Source: Nemania diffusa (lineage: Eukaryota > Ascomycota > Sordariomycetes > Xylariales > Xylariaceae). Taken from it: a stretch of DNA of 64,000 bases. The position numbers and the translations under genes are program-made. This document shows, piece after piece, positions 11,458-23,900 of the stretch. The stretch spans positions 4,092,001 through 4,156,000 of the forward strand of contig JBBPUQ010000006.1 in assembly GCA_038501195.1 (NCBI GenBank). The letters are read 5' to 3'. Below the pieces are notes generated by a model. The model made no database searches and was not told where the DNA came from. It saw only the letters and a program-made list of their open reading frames with translations. Positions within the stretch are counted from its first letter, which is position 1. The number at the start of each line of letters is the position of its first letter.

Positions 11458-13625
11458 TCATTCTCAGCCATCTGTTGTTCCATCCATGTCTAACTGCCAT
11501 TGGAAAGTGACTCGATATACGAGTCAGATGATTTGTTGTTAGAAGGCCGAATTGACTGAGGCATAATCAGACCATGTCGAGTTCACCATCACCTTCCTAA
11601 ATCCCCTCGACACGATAAGAATATGCCCCGCTGCCATGAGTTGTGATTGAAGTTCACAGGCACCTTACGGATTGGGAAGCACACGATAAGCAGTAGGTAT
11701 ATGTAAGTAAGAAGGGAGCTCGTATACCTGGATTTCATTCAAGTCATCATATCCGTACCCTGCTCTCCTAAAGCCAGTTTTCGCGGGTCTCCGAACGCAA
11801 GATCAGAATATCTGTCGGGCTCATCCCCAAATGCTTACAATTCGCATACGCCAAGACCACGCGATGATACATTTCCCCACGTCCCATATAGGCAGCCTTC
11901 CTAGACTAGATTAGGTTACAAACCATGAATGCTTATCTCCGATATCATGTACAATATAGAAGCCGTTTGAAGAATCGCAGATGTGCTCACCTAGAGAGAT
12001 GTGGTTTATGAGCAGACGAGGATATCTCAATTCAGATGCTGACTTGATACCTAACTGCTAGGGTTTAACTACTCCGCTTTTCTAATGCCGAAGCGGCAGG
12101 CGGCAGTCACTAGATAGCGTAGACACGAAAAGACATGGGTCATCTTGAGTCCTTCCTGTCCTTCTCCCTGAATATTACTTGCAGTTTTATCTTTATTACG
12201 TACGAATTTTCTATAGCATTCGCAAATCGAATATTATTACCTCGGGGTACAAGCCCTCAAGGTGATCTTTTCATATTTCAAACCCCTTAATATTGTATTC
12301 TGTATTGAGAACTGCACTCGATACAATTGAGTGTGGCATGGTCAGTGGCCTGTTCACACTTGCTTATGGTGGGATCAATAATGAGGGCGGCTTTGACCCG
12401 TTATCATGCTAGCCACGAAAAAGAGCGGGGGCGCTGCGATGGCATGATGAGTCAGCAGACCCATCCGTATTGAGTGTTGTATTGCGGTTTAGTCCTTGTT
12501 CTTACTCTGTAGGTATCTGTACCGAACATTAGTAGGATGTGGAGTGTAAGCAGCCCCGACCACAGGTAAAGTCAGTCAATCAATAGCTTCTTGACTTGTT
12601 TTACCTGAATTGATCGCAAAAAAACTTAGGCAGGAGCTGGCCCTTAAGTCTAGGTCTTTAAAAGCATAAATAACAAGTCTAATCGATCGATCAGGAGTTC
12701 AAAACGTATTATACAATTTATACTATATTAACGATTGTATGTCTGTTTTGATTAATGTACTGCTGCTAAGAGCCTTGTTATTTTTGATAATTTAATGCAA
12801 TGAATTATCTAGTGATTGAATAGGGCCACTTATACCACTTGCCTACACCTTATGTAACAGAATAGACTGCTTAGTGTTGCCAAAGTTGACTTATTGTTAT
12901 TGCACAAGGAGGGAGGTTCTATAGACCTGCGAAGCCTAGGTATCCTGTTGGCTTATAGACCGGACCGGGGCCCCTGCTGTAGTCTTAACCCCTCGAGGCC
13001 TAGTACCATGACACCTTAGACTTAGAACTTCAAGACCTTTAAAGGCCCCAAGAGCCTCAAGGGCTTTAATTGAGACGTTCAATCAAGACCTTCAGAGCTT
13101 ATAACTATCCATTGTTGCCAAGCACCGACGACAAGGTTTATGCACCTAAGAAAACTGTTGCATTTAGCAGTACTTCTATTTAAGCAGTATATACCATTAT
13201 CTAGGCAGAAGTAAAAGTTATTTCACTAACATTCTCATACTCAGTTTACACGTTAAACTGTTAGTAGGGGTGGTGTGTCAAAATGGATCGATTTGACTTG
13301 TCATTTATGCTTTTAAAGACCCTAGTAAATCCTAGCCCGTGGACCCTGACATAGAGTCTAGACAGAGTGGTGCACTGCGCCAAAAGATTGGCGTGACCGG
13401 TCAATTATTGGTCATTTCCCTAGGGTGGTATATATGATAGTGCATGGCGATTGATAGGTAGCTCGAAGTGGTGATGAGAGGGCTTTGGGAGGGGGTGGCT
13501 TGGCGAAACTCAGCCCGACAATACATATGGTTGGGGGTTGGTCCTTGGGCACTACTCCACAAATCACTTCGTCTGATGACTATACACCCACATGCTGAGG
13601 GATTCTCATCGTAGCCGATTCTGCT
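11458..13625. other. Gene-poor spacer holding a transposon fragment
   Basis: About 2.2 kb with no supported gene, AT-rich from about 12600 to 13300. The only recognisable item is the MITE fragment at 12551-12625. Short direct runs (for example GGCCC...CAAGAGCCTCAAGGGC near 13040-13066) were not resolved into an element. Confidence 0.5.
12551..12625 (+). mobile_element. Truncated left end of a hAT-type MITE
   Basis: Matches the left 73 or so bases of the complete MITE at 19425, with about seven differences by eye, including the CACAGGTAAAGTCAGTCAA block and the later TTGACTTGTTTTACCTGAAT block. The outermost bases differ (CAGCCCCGAC against CAGCGCTACC). Similarity stops after the A-run near 12625, and I see no matching right end downstream. 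It is a remnant or a related subfamily. Confidence 0.65.
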
Positions 13626-14881
13626 ATGGAGGCTCTTGCGGCGCTCGCCCTTGCAGGCAATGTTGCTCAGTTTCTCGAATATGCCATTATTCTAGTATTG
13701 AGGACACCTGAGATACTCAAAAGCACTGAACGTAGATTAAAAGAAGTTACCCAGATCGAAGAGATTGTTGACGATGTGAAATTATCGCTTCCTGGCATAT
13801 CTCTATCAAACGAAAACAATATCAACGCAGTGAGGTCGGACAAAACGCTCGAAGATCTGATCCAAAGATGCTTAGAGATATCTAGTGAGGTTGAAGCTAT
13901 CGCCAACGGTCTCAGACTGAAGGGTTCGGGAGATAGTATTATTCAAGGCGCCGCAATGGTGACGAAAACCCTTTTCAAAGCGTCTAAATTGAAAGAGCTT
14001 ACTGAGACGCTATACGCCCTCCGAGATCAAGTATCCGCGCACCTGATTATTCTGATTAGGTGAGATAACTCATAGCCAGCCACTTCTAATTGACTACGTT
14101 CTAAATATAGGTATGCAGGCAGCAACAACAAGAACTTAGTTTAACGTTACAAAAGTTTACTACGTCTAGCGAAGAGTTCCAGGTAGAAACAAGAGCTAAC
14201 CTCGAAGAAGTATTAAATTATCTTCAAAAAATATCAGAGCATAAGGATGTTCAACAGAGAGCAGACCAGACTAGACCCCCTAGAAAAGGCAAAGCCAAAA
14301 AGAGAAGCGCACAGCCGACCATCTGGAGCGATGACTCGGCCGAGTCCGAAGATTTGCCAAAACTATATACTGTACGCCCTTATTTGGATGACTATGTACA
14401 CTATGTGGAAAAATGGATTAAGCAAAAGCAGAAGTCCATCTTACAGAGCTTATATTTTAGCCAGCTGAAAGACCGCGAGTTTGCTGTCGCTGATGCCCAC
14501 AAGAACACGTTGGAGTGGATATTCAAGCCGACCAGCTCTACAAATTTCGTTGAATGACTTCAGGAAGGAAATGACATATACTAAATTACCGATAAAGCAG
14601 GATCGAGCGAACTAGACAAATTAGCCCCAGGTTGGAAGGGGCTGTTGAAGGTCGTACGAGACTCTAATTTTGAGATTCGCGAGCGACAAGTCACCAACGA
14701 TAACGAAAATGATTGGAGGCTTGGCCGTATGCTAGGGGTCGTTGGCTCGCCTGAAAACAATATCTCGCAAGACGTCGGAACATGTGACCCGCCACCTGCA
14801 GAAATACAAGTATATTCAATTCCTAAAGGGCGAGCGAGGTCAAAACTAGCTAGAATCTTTAACAAGTTCCGTAGTGGATGA
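13626..14881 (+). pseudogene. Broken NLR (STAND ATPase) gene
   Basis: Exon 1 (13626-14060) encodes MEALAALALAGNVAQFLEYA..., the standard helical N-terminal domain of fungal NACHT proteins. After an intron ending at 14119 (…TATGCAG), the frame continues IRQQQQELSLTLQKF and then PYLDDYVHYVEKW...LKDREFAVADAHKNTLEWIF, the usual linker before NACHT. Where intact relatives have FVEWL and IYWITGKAGSGKS, this copy reads FVE-stop at 14555-14557 and IY-stop-ITDKAGSSE. That means two Trp codons have become stops, the glycine is altered, and the rest of the P-loop is missing. The frame then stays open to 14881 but contains no NACHT body, no Walker B and no repeats. I conclude the ATPase core was lost and the gene is dead. 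A short protein of the N-terminal domain could still be made. Confidence 0.75.
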
Positions 14882-17800
14882 GGCAATTGTCGACTTATTA
14901 ACTATCATTAACTTTAATCTTAGGCAACTAAGTCACTGAAGGCATGCTGCTAATCAACCCCTAGCCGTGTGTTTGTATTAAATCATATTATTGCATACAA
15001 ATTTTTGAAATATTGGTATGGAAGCCTCCAAGACTAGGGGCTGCGGCATCTGAAACTGGAATCCTCCATACCGCGTTTGCTTAGAGACGACGGTGGGCTA
15101 TATGGACATACACTCACAAACTAACTTTCCCCTACCATCACTTTTTGACTTTTCCTTTTTAGAAGAGGGGGTAGGTCAATACTTTTGTCGCCTTTTAAAC
15201 CAGGCTTTTCACCCTATGAATGCAAACGTGCTTTTTATACTGATATCTCAAAAGGGTCGTACCCATATGGATTCGACCGCATCGCTTCAAGACCTCATCG
15301 TTGTTAAGGAAAGTGAAATTGCAAAAGGTATAAGGCATATCGCGGCTTTCATAGGCGAGCGTGCCCGAGAGGCCCAACGGGAAACGCAAAGGTTGGCTGA
15401 AACGGTAAGCTGAGCTTCGGACCGCAGAAAAAAAGGTCTAGTGAAGTTAATGTTACGAACATGGAAGGATGGCTAGATTATGGGTCATCTCCTACTGAGG
15501 ACCTTTCTCCAGCTTGGTCTTGTTCTCTTCTCGTATCACGTGGCCATAGGTGTGTCACTGATCTACATAATCGATCCCCATTACCTATTAGATCAGTCCA
15601 AATGCATAGATCACTTGCCCTCCTTGCTAAGCACACTTATATCATCTTTGTCTATGTAGTCTCACGATATCTCCTGGATCTAGTCATTTCTTTCTAGCTC
15701 CTTAGCTATCAAATCATATCAATATATTCACTATTGGACTACGATTCCGACTTGTATCTCTGCATATGGTGGGAGTCCTTTAACCACCCCTAACGAACAC
15801 CTCTAAGGCTTATTGTTACCTGCAAATGCAGAACCACCGACGACGTAAAGGACAATTGTGGATGAGCAGAAGAAGCGCCCAAAGGCCAAATCTGGAGAGT
15901 CTAGATCCTGAGGTCTAGGTTGGCCATCTTGGTGTTTCCGCTCATGCCAAAGGTTTGTCACACTTCGTGCCTCTCTTTTCTCGGTTTTCATTACGTAAGC
16001 TCACCAAGATAAACAACAGCTCTCTCCAACGTCAACTATTTCGAAGCATAAAAAAATGCAGATGATAAGTCGTGTTCTATATGTTTTCGCGGGTAGCAGC
16101 GGAGACGCAATTATACGCGGCGCGTGTATATTCGCCAGCATCTGACAGACAAGGGACTGCCTGCTGAAGCCTTGGACAGACGTCGTGTCGGGGCATGATT
16201 GGCGGCAAGAGGAGTGGTAAGGGAGCTACACGACAGGGCGCGGGTGCGCATCCTGAAAAGGTTGACGATGCGTTCAAGGGAGCGCAGAGTTTAGATCTCT
16301 GAAAAATTGAAGGAGTTGTCGCTCTGAGGTTGTTGAGACGAGCCATTGATGTAGATATTGCTATGTGCCTATCTGTGAAAGAAAAAGACACATGAGTATT
16401 ACTGATTGCGAGCTGTCTTTCTCTTTATATGACACGTGAAAAGCAACTATTCTGGACTTCACAACACAAGTAAGCGCTTAGAAATGTGCCCCTGTTGATT
16501 CATAAGGACGGTCCTCCTCAGTTGTACTAACCTAACTTTCTATATTTATACGCATACTTGCCTATTTTGCAGTAGCTGCATGGATTTGTCCATACCTACA
16601 TAGTAAGTACCTACCTATGGGGGGAATCCGTTTTTGGGACACGCTGTTCCCGTAAGAGGGCTGGTACAATACAGCGCCGGCTAGGTCACTTGAGTTCCAA
16701 TCTTTTCGACCTATACGTTGTTATATCGTACGCGGTGTTATGAAAATATATAATGTTATAATCATGCCGTAATAAAAACTAGAAAAAACGCATAAATATT
16801 ATTTTGATAAAAGGTAGGCGTACTTGTCTGGGTCATAACCTGTTAGAAATATAGGGGGTAAATAACCAGAAGGGGGTCCCTTCTGCTTTAAAGGGTTCCA
16901 CTTCCCTACCTATTTTGTATGCTAGAGAAAAATCTCTTAGAACAGCGGTGACACACAACACCAGAATACGACACCGATCAATCTGATCAATCTAGAAGGC
17001 TTATTTCTAACATAACCAATGCACTTAACACCTTCAACCTATTTCGGCCCCACTATATTGACCTAATACGGACCTGACTTAACCCAACAAGGCTTAGTAA
17101 ATATCTTGATTTTAAGCTTAAATTGTTCTGCGGGACTTTTGTTTATTTAGCTGCATACACGCGTCTTAGTACATATTATTTATATAATATGGAGTATGCT
17201 TATAGTAAAATCGCACTTAATGGTTTAGCTATTAATATGTAGCTAGGTTTGTTAAATGCGCAATAAAAACGGGGTATTTTATTAAATTTTATTAAATTAT
17301 AGATTCTATGCTGTTGTTGAGTAAAACGCGTTAAAAGCTAGAAAGTTGATGAAATCAAGGGATATAAGGTAAAGTGTATAGGTTCTAACCCAATATGCGC
17401 TGTGGGTCACGGTCGGTAGGCTCGACGTAGCAATAAAATAGCCATGGAATTATTGTAACAGGATTGTACCATGCAAATAGCAGAATAACAAAAGATCGAC
17501 CGTGCGGCGTAGAAAACACGCGAGTTCCAGCATGTCCCAAAGCCGGGTCCCCTTAGGTAGGTATACGTACGCAGTAGATGGTATATGCAGCTTTAAAGTA
17601 GTATCGGATCCTCGCTTTGTCGGATCGCATCTTTAGGCGCTCGGTTAGGTCCTTGACTACTGCAGGGATAGCAAAAACGGCAGGTCCCTCTAATAGTAAG
17701 GATGATAGAAATAATGGCATTCTAACACAGCAAAGTTACGAATGAGCTATGTACACTATTATGAAATTGTATGAAAGAATACGCTTCATTTCAAGCGTGC

Positions 17801-18183
17801 GAGGGTTTGTACCAGTGTTTTATAGTAGTACCAAATTTTGCCTCTATATATTGGCCCTTATCACTGGGGATTTTGAAGCTACCTATTCGGCAGAATATAG
17901 GGCGTGTATTGCGCTAACATTTGGGACCCTTGCGGAGGTGGGGTAAAGGAGCGCATACTCACCAACGTACCCGCCTGCCTGTGCCTTCGGAAGTTCGCAA
18001 CCACAACCACAACCGAAAACGACGAGCGCGATTCTTTTTTGGAGCATTTCTCAGGTTTTCATATGGTCTGGCAGTCTGTAGCATCTCGTACTCTTAGCGA
18101 GACAGACATGGGGGTTACCTCGGTTCTTGGCCGCATGTTCGCCATGTATGTATTGCCGGTACGTAGCTATGAGGCGTGGGATG
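14882..18183. other. Long AT-rich spacer
   Basis: About 3.3 kb. Small ORFs at 15093-15413 (+) and 16077-16391 (-) lack motifs or neighbours that would support them. A short palindrome (AGAAGGGGGTCCCTTCT) lies near 16869-16885, and 16740-17340 is strongly AT-rich. This is probably decayed repeat DNA; no complete element was found. Confidence 0.45.
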
Positions 18184-18192
18184 ATATATAAA
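18184..18192 (+). promoter_or_regulatory. Possible TATA element of the small secreted protein
   Basis: ATATATAAA about 130 bases upstream of the ATG at 18320, in a pyrimidine-rich leader (CTCATCTTC...CCTCCTCC). It fits a fungal core promoter by position only. Confidence 0.35.
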
Positions 18193-18319
18193 CGGCCAAG
18201 ATGCCCAGATAGATGATCTGCATCTCTTGGCCTTGATACCCTCATCTTCAGAACAATTTCCTCCTCCAACCCCGATCCATCGTCGACAGGCTCAGAAAAG
18301 GGGAAAATATATAAACACA

Positions 18320-19169
18320 ATGGCCCCCTCCGCAATGAAGACCCTAGCCCTCCCCGCGCTCCTCCTAGCGGGCGCGGTGCAGGCCCTGCCGGCCCTGAAC
18401 CTGAACTTCCTGAAGCCACGCGTGCCGCAGCCCTGCGCGGTCACGACCATGTTCCCGGCCGGCGCGACGTACAAGCCCGGCGACACGATCACGATCGAGT
18501 GGAGCGCGGCCGGGCTGCCCGAGGGCGACATGGCGCTCAGCGTGCAGTCCGCGCTCATCACGCCCATCATTACCGGTTATGGGATTAACTACTATGGGCA
18601 GTACGTATTCTATACTCTTATTTGTTTTGGTCTGGCTTGAATGAGTTGCGTTGTGTGTTGTTGTGGTTGTTATAGTGGTTTGAAAGGGGATGAAGAATGA
18701 GGGAAGAGAGGGGGGGTTAGGATGAATGCTCGTCATGTTGTACCTGTGTGCTGACATCTGTGATTTTATAGGAAGGTTCCCATTTACGACTTCAAGGGCG
18801 GCGCCGTCTTCCTCAGTAAGTCGATACGTGCCTGACATATATATATACACTCCTGAAACCCTGCGAAGCTTACCTATTCACGCTCACATTGATTCCGCTA
18901 CTGCCTCAATTTCACCTTCCACACCTAAACTTAGCTTCTATTAACACGTATATATATACTTACCTACTTACTTATTTGCTAACCACCTGCCGAACATAGA
19001 TCCCGTCCCCATCGAGGACGAGAAGCTGGAGTGGACGGTTGCGGTCGTCGCCAACGCCACGGGCGACACGTACCAGTACTACGTCAACGGCGTATACTAC
19101 ACGCACTACAGTAACACCGGCGACAGCTCCGAGGATTGCAGCACCAACTACTTCCAGGTCTCGACTTAG
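18320..19169 (+). CDS. Small secreted protein
   Basis: Three exons (18320-18600, 18772-18815, 19000-19169) join in phase to 164 residues. The N-terminus MAPSAMKTLALPALLLAGAV is a clear signal peptide, probably cut after QALP or nearby, and no later membrane span or GPI signal is seen. The mature part has ATYKPGDTITIEWSAAGLPEG, loosely like the beta-sandwich of fungal Kre9/KNH-type cell-surface proteins, and it ends in a segment with NATGD (a possible N-glycosylation site) and many Tyr residues. Three cysteines would remain, one near the N-terminus, one near the C-terminus and one in the signal region, so the fold is not cysteine-rich. Codon use is strongly GC-biased in exons 1 and 3, unlike the AT-rich surroundings. 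The function is unknown; cell wall or host surface is a guess. Confidence 0.72.
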
Positions 19170-19424
19170 ATTATCTAAGACGGCGATATTGGATGGACTC
19201 CTTCTTGTTCTAAGTTCGAATGGAATCTCCTATCCGAGTGAATGAGCGGGATACCTAATGTGGGAATGAGAAGATGAGATGGATGTATGGTATCAGGACA
19301 AGGTTGAGACCGGTTGAGATGTGATGTGTTGATGGGCCATGGCTTATGTGGTGGTGGATACTTATTTATCTGATTCTAGCGTTGAATTCGGTGTATATAT
19401 ACAATTTTCTTTTCTTCGAAGGTC
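19170..19424. other. 3' flank of the secreted protein gene, up to the MITE insertion
   Basis: About 250 bases of likely 3' untranslated and flanking DNA. The MITE lies immediately after it, with one copy of its 8-bp target duplication at 19417-19424. Confidence 0.5.
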
Positions 19425-20002
19425 CAGCGCTACCCACAGGTAAAGTCAGTCAAATAATAGCCTCTTGACTTGTTTTACCTGAATTGATCGCAAAAAACGC
19501 TTGTTTGACTGACTTGGCTGAATCTATTGACTTGATTGATCAAGTTAATTGACCAAGTAACTCAAGCAATGTACATAAAGCGTACAGATTGTAGAAAGCA
19601 CGGTAGGTAGGTGTAGGTAGGTAAGTAGGTAGGAGGGTGGTTGGTAGGGTGGTAGGTAGGGTGGTTGGTAGAATGTAGGCTAGGTAGATGTAAGTGGCTA
19701 AGTCAGTGGCTAGGTAAGTGGCTTGGTAAGTGGCTGTGTACGTGGCTGAATAAGTGGGTTTAAAAACAAGGTGCCACTTAGCCTACCTAAGAAAAGAAAG
19801 CTTCTTTTTTACCAAAAAAACAACAAAAAATATTTTAAAAAATAGGAAAATTAATTGAAAGTAATTGACAAGTAACAAGTCAGGTAGAAAATTATTACTT
19901 TACCTGAAATCAATTTTAAAACGATTATTTGGACTGGATTGGGTCAATTAATTGACAGTCAGTCAAAGTATTACTTTACCTGTGGGTAGCGCTGCGAAGG
20001 TC
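19417..20002. repeat. 8-bp target site duplication flanking the MITE
   Basis: CGAAGGTC occurs at 19417-19424 and again at 19995-20002, exactly abutting the two inverted ends. An 8-bp duplication is the length made by hAT transposases. Confidence 0.85.
19425..19994. mobile_element. Complete non-autonomous hAT-type MITE (570 bp)
   Basis: The ends are perfect 22-bp inverted repeats (19425-19446 and 19973-19994) starting CAGCGCTACCC. Further subterminal copies of AGGTAAAG/TTTACCT and GTCAGTCAA occur inside both ends. Perfect 8-bp flanking duplications mark the insertion. The inside has no coding frame; it holds a GGTAGGTA/GGTTGGTAGG-type simple repeat (about 19602-19750) and an A-rich stretch. 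Terminal CAG and the 8-bp duplication point to the hAT superfamily. The exact ends and duplications suggest a fairly recent insertion, about 250 bases behind the secreted-protein gene. A relative's end is at 12551. Confidence 0.87.
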
Positions 20003-20953
20003 AGGGATTCCTTTCGACTATTTGAATTCGACATGCCGCTTGCCCTTAAGTATCGTGTCATTGATAATCGGAGGGGTTCGGATTGGCTGTCTGTCTGTCT
20101 GTCTGCCTGCCTGAAGCATGTTCACGGCCCTGGTCACTGGGTACCACCAGCCAGCGTATAGGCTTTAGGAGCCAGTATTGTTGGTTCCTAGCGCGCGGCG
20201 CCCTCGACGGCACGAGCGTAAGATCAGCTAGTAAGCCTAGGGTATTCCACGAAGGGGATAAAGGAAAGGGGGTTGCCTAAGTAGAAGCGGTATCTTTCAG
20301 AGCAGGAGGAGCAGCATAGCCCGGCGGTTCGACGGCTCCACTTCCCTCAATACGGTGCACCAGTGGAGTCAATATGCCGATGGTAAAACGGAGGTCCGGC
20401 GGCTACGACCCGCTACAATGAGTCAGCATAGACTCTGGTGCCAAGTTCCTAATATTGCGTGATCCCTATTGTACTTGTTAGGACTATTAATGAAGAGACA
20501 TATTTTAAAGTCTGCATCATTTATAGTGCTAAGGTTTTTAACATTTCTATTTTACAGTTATGTGAAGTGGTTAGGTACTTGTAAGGAATAATAACAAAAT
20601 TAATTATAAAGTTTAGCGCAAAGCTTGGACCAGTTTTTACTCAACTAGGTACCTAGACAGTCCACTATCCTAGCGCACAGATCCATTCAATTCTTCTTGC
20701 ACTCCAGCCACAACTAAGCCACAGGCATTCTTGCCGACAGGAGGCATATATGGATTATATAAGCGCTGTGGCTAGCATCGAGTAGTCCGTGCAGCGGAGC
20801 TTGTTAAATCAGATTAAAGCTTAGGTAGTCAGTCACCAATACAACAACTCACCAATACAACAACTCACCAATACAACAACACACCAAATCCGACCTTATT
20901 CAATTGCTATCCAAATAAACTAAAAAATCACACATACCTTATTACCCGCTAGT
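20003..20953. other. Spacer upstream of the Crinkler-like gene
   Basis: About 950 bases with no supported gene. It holds a CTGT/CTGC microsatellite near 20088-20113 and the 16-bp tandem repeat listed separately. Confidence 0.5.
20833..20880 (+). repeat. Three perfect 16-bp tandem repeats in the leader of the Crinkler-like gene
   Basis: The unit TCACCAATACAACAAC is repeated three times without change, ending about 73 bases before the start codon at 20954. It lacks G and is probably unstructured, as in many leader sequences. The core ACCAATACAACAAC also occurs once at about 43100, beside a dispersed repeat. Confidence 0.85.
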
Positions 20954-23900
20954 ATGCAATCGGTACACTCGGTGTTTCGCACCCTGCAGAATGATGGCGA
21001 GTATGACAAGAGATGTTTAGAATACTTTAAACATCAATACTATACCCAGCGGATCGCTGCTAGGACTAACGGTAATAATACCCACAAAACTATCGTGGTT
21101 GATGAAGTTCTAACGCTGAACTACGTAACAGCTCCTCTTGAAAGCTATGCACTACCCAAAACCCTAGGCCCGGGCCCCCTAGAAACTTCAACGGACGACG
21201 ACTGTATCCTGTCCCACTTACTAAATGATCGCTCTTTTCTTTTCTCATGCAAAATCGTGCTTGGTGAAGGACCAACGATGGGCCTAGCGTGGTATCTCTG
21301 GGAGATCTTTAGCACCTCCCCGAAACACTTCTTTAACATCTATCAGACTCTGACGTCCAACATGTATTCTGTGGCCCCGGAAAACGACGAACAGCGTCCT
21401 AGTTGGCCCACTCTGTCCCCTACCCTACTCGCGTTTAAGTTAGGTTCATCATTTGCCTCATTGTTAGAGAGCGTCTCGAATATAGCCGATAACAGCGAGC
21501 ATATGTGCAACTCCCCAGCCCACTTGATGAAGATCCAGCTCGAGAATTTGAAGAAAGATTTAGTGACGGCTAAACTTAGTAAGTATCATTAGGGAACCCT
21601 CTCCGCTGTATTGCTTAGATGCTTATTCGCTCGGTTCAAGCATCCTGCTGGCACAAAACGCACTCAAGTCGAAGCAACAGGAGCAGATTTCCACTCTACC
21701 ACGGGTTTTTGCAGTTTGTCTGGCTTAAACGTCCCATTCTTATTCACAACTTGCTTGACTTTTCCCTAGCGCGGATACCTGATCTTTCCGACCCGCCTTC
21801 CCTCCGCCCGACCCTAAAGCAAACAACCTTCAGGTCGACTAAAGACGCTGAAGATGCCGAAGATGCTGAAGGAGCTAAAGCTAAGAAGGCTATCGTGATT
21901 TTTAATTCTGCGGGCACTGGGAAAACAAGACTCATCCTAGACACCCTATCCAAGAATTGGGGTTTCTACTATATGACGCCAAACTTGAAACCAGCTTCAA
22001 GCAACGTATCCCCAACAAACGCAGAAGTGGTGAAAGATGCAGAAGGGTCCCTCTTGAGGCCTGTGCGATGTGCTGCCTCTCATGACACATACTCTGCGTT
22101 TGTAGATTGCACGAAGTGGAATGAAATGCGCTCAACAGTTATGGTACCAGCTAGCGTCCATAACGAGAATCCAAAGGGACCGGACATTTGGGAGTCTGTC
22201 CGATCCAAGGACCCAACGAACAACGTTGCCGACATGTTGGCCCTTCTGAGCTCTCGGTCAGCGATTCTAAGGAAATATAGGGAGAGACCAGATGCTTCTA
22301 AGCTGGAATGGACCATGCTACAGATTTCTTGTACCGGGCCGTATGACCCATTTGACGCCATTTATAGGCTCGACCGGCTGCTTGGGATGCCAGAGATTGG
22401 AAAGCTTCTACTCGAGTCGACTTACAAGCCAGAAGAGATCGAAATCTATGTCGACGAAGGCCAACATGCCTTGGAAAACCCTATAGCCGAGTGTATTCAA
22501 GGGGGCCTGCTTAGATACTACACCTCATGTCTTTTAGGTACTGCTCTTAATTTCGAGAGAGTTCAAAGTTACGTCAAAGAATTAAAAATGGAAAATGTCG
22601 AAGTATATAGTGATTTTCGTTATGTGGAAAGCCGGGAGGAGTTCTGGGACACTTTATATAACCATGCTATGAACATAGCCTTCGAAGCATACCAGATCCA
22701 GAGAGTCCGTGAGCTATACGGCGAAGCTATCCTTGATGTTGATAAACATCCGTTCTTTACTCGTGGCGGGAAACCCCTTGGGTTCTCAATACAGCTTCCT
22801 CCGGGGGAAAATTGGGGCAAGGTATCCGAGGCTTTGCAGAAGTGGGATATTTTCCAAAAACTACCAAGTATTATTGACGAATCGACACTCTTTTTCGGCC
22901 GGGTTCGCTGGACTACTATCTTCGCAGAAGAGCTTCTACGTATCTCGTCAACTAACGAAGGGAGTCTTTCGAACTCAGATGTTCATAAGGCGAGAGACAA
23001 CGCTTCGAACAAAATAAAAGGTGCCCTGCGACAACAGATAGATCGGATAAAGAATATGTCTTGGGCGCGGGACCTATTCTGGATGGCGATTGAGGCTGAT
23101 GTTTTAAACGTTATCAAGGTACTCGACAGTGAGCAAAAAGCCGAGCTAATTTCCAATGGGTTTGCGTTGGTAGATATGGAGAGCAAGGCGAAGAGCAACT
23201 TGGCGAGCCCCGTACCTTTGAAATGTTGCCTTAGGGAGCCATTGGCAGTCCAAGCAGTCATGGAGCATCTCCGGGAATCCTCTCATTACGAGAACATGAT
23301 GAATGAATTTGTCAATTCGTTAGATATGGACTTTCCAGCAGGGTCGGCCTTGGGAAACCTATCCGAGAAAATATTTGCAATGGTAAGCGCTGCTTTACTT
23401 TCCCGCCTTACCTCTAGAGATGATCCTAAGAACTCAACAGAAATTGGATCAATTCTTGCGTCTCCCAACCCCTATCGCGTGGATGCATCGGGCAAAATTC
23501 CTAGAAAAATTAAAAGGAGCTAAGGTTTGGTTGGGCCAAAGCCAATGGGAACAACACGATATTGATCTCGAAAAATATGAGCTTTACCATACAAGAACTA
23601 CGCTTACTCGATCTACCCCTGGGATCTCTCGTGAAACCATGGAGACGTGGCTGTTAGATGAAAAGGAGCCGACAAGACCTACATTCCTATTTCCTAACAT
23701 ATTGGATGGTCCGGACCTACTATTTTTCCTACGGCCGAAGTTGGATTCAAGTTTCGCCGCCAATACATCCCAGCAGGAAAATATATTGTGTTCAATCCAG
23801 GTACCCAATCTATCGTTCTTAACGTTAATGCATTTTTAAGTGTTTACTAAAATTTCCTATAGTTCAAAACCGGCACAGCGGGGCTGAGCTCCGTAAAAGA

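Noticed and set aside
15093..15413. 106-codon plus-strand ORF downstream of the broken NLR
   Set aside because: Considered as a distal NLR fragment, but it has no recognisable repeat or domain.
16077..16391. 104-codon minus-strand ORF in the long spacer
   Set aside because: No signal peptide, motif or supporting context; likely chance.
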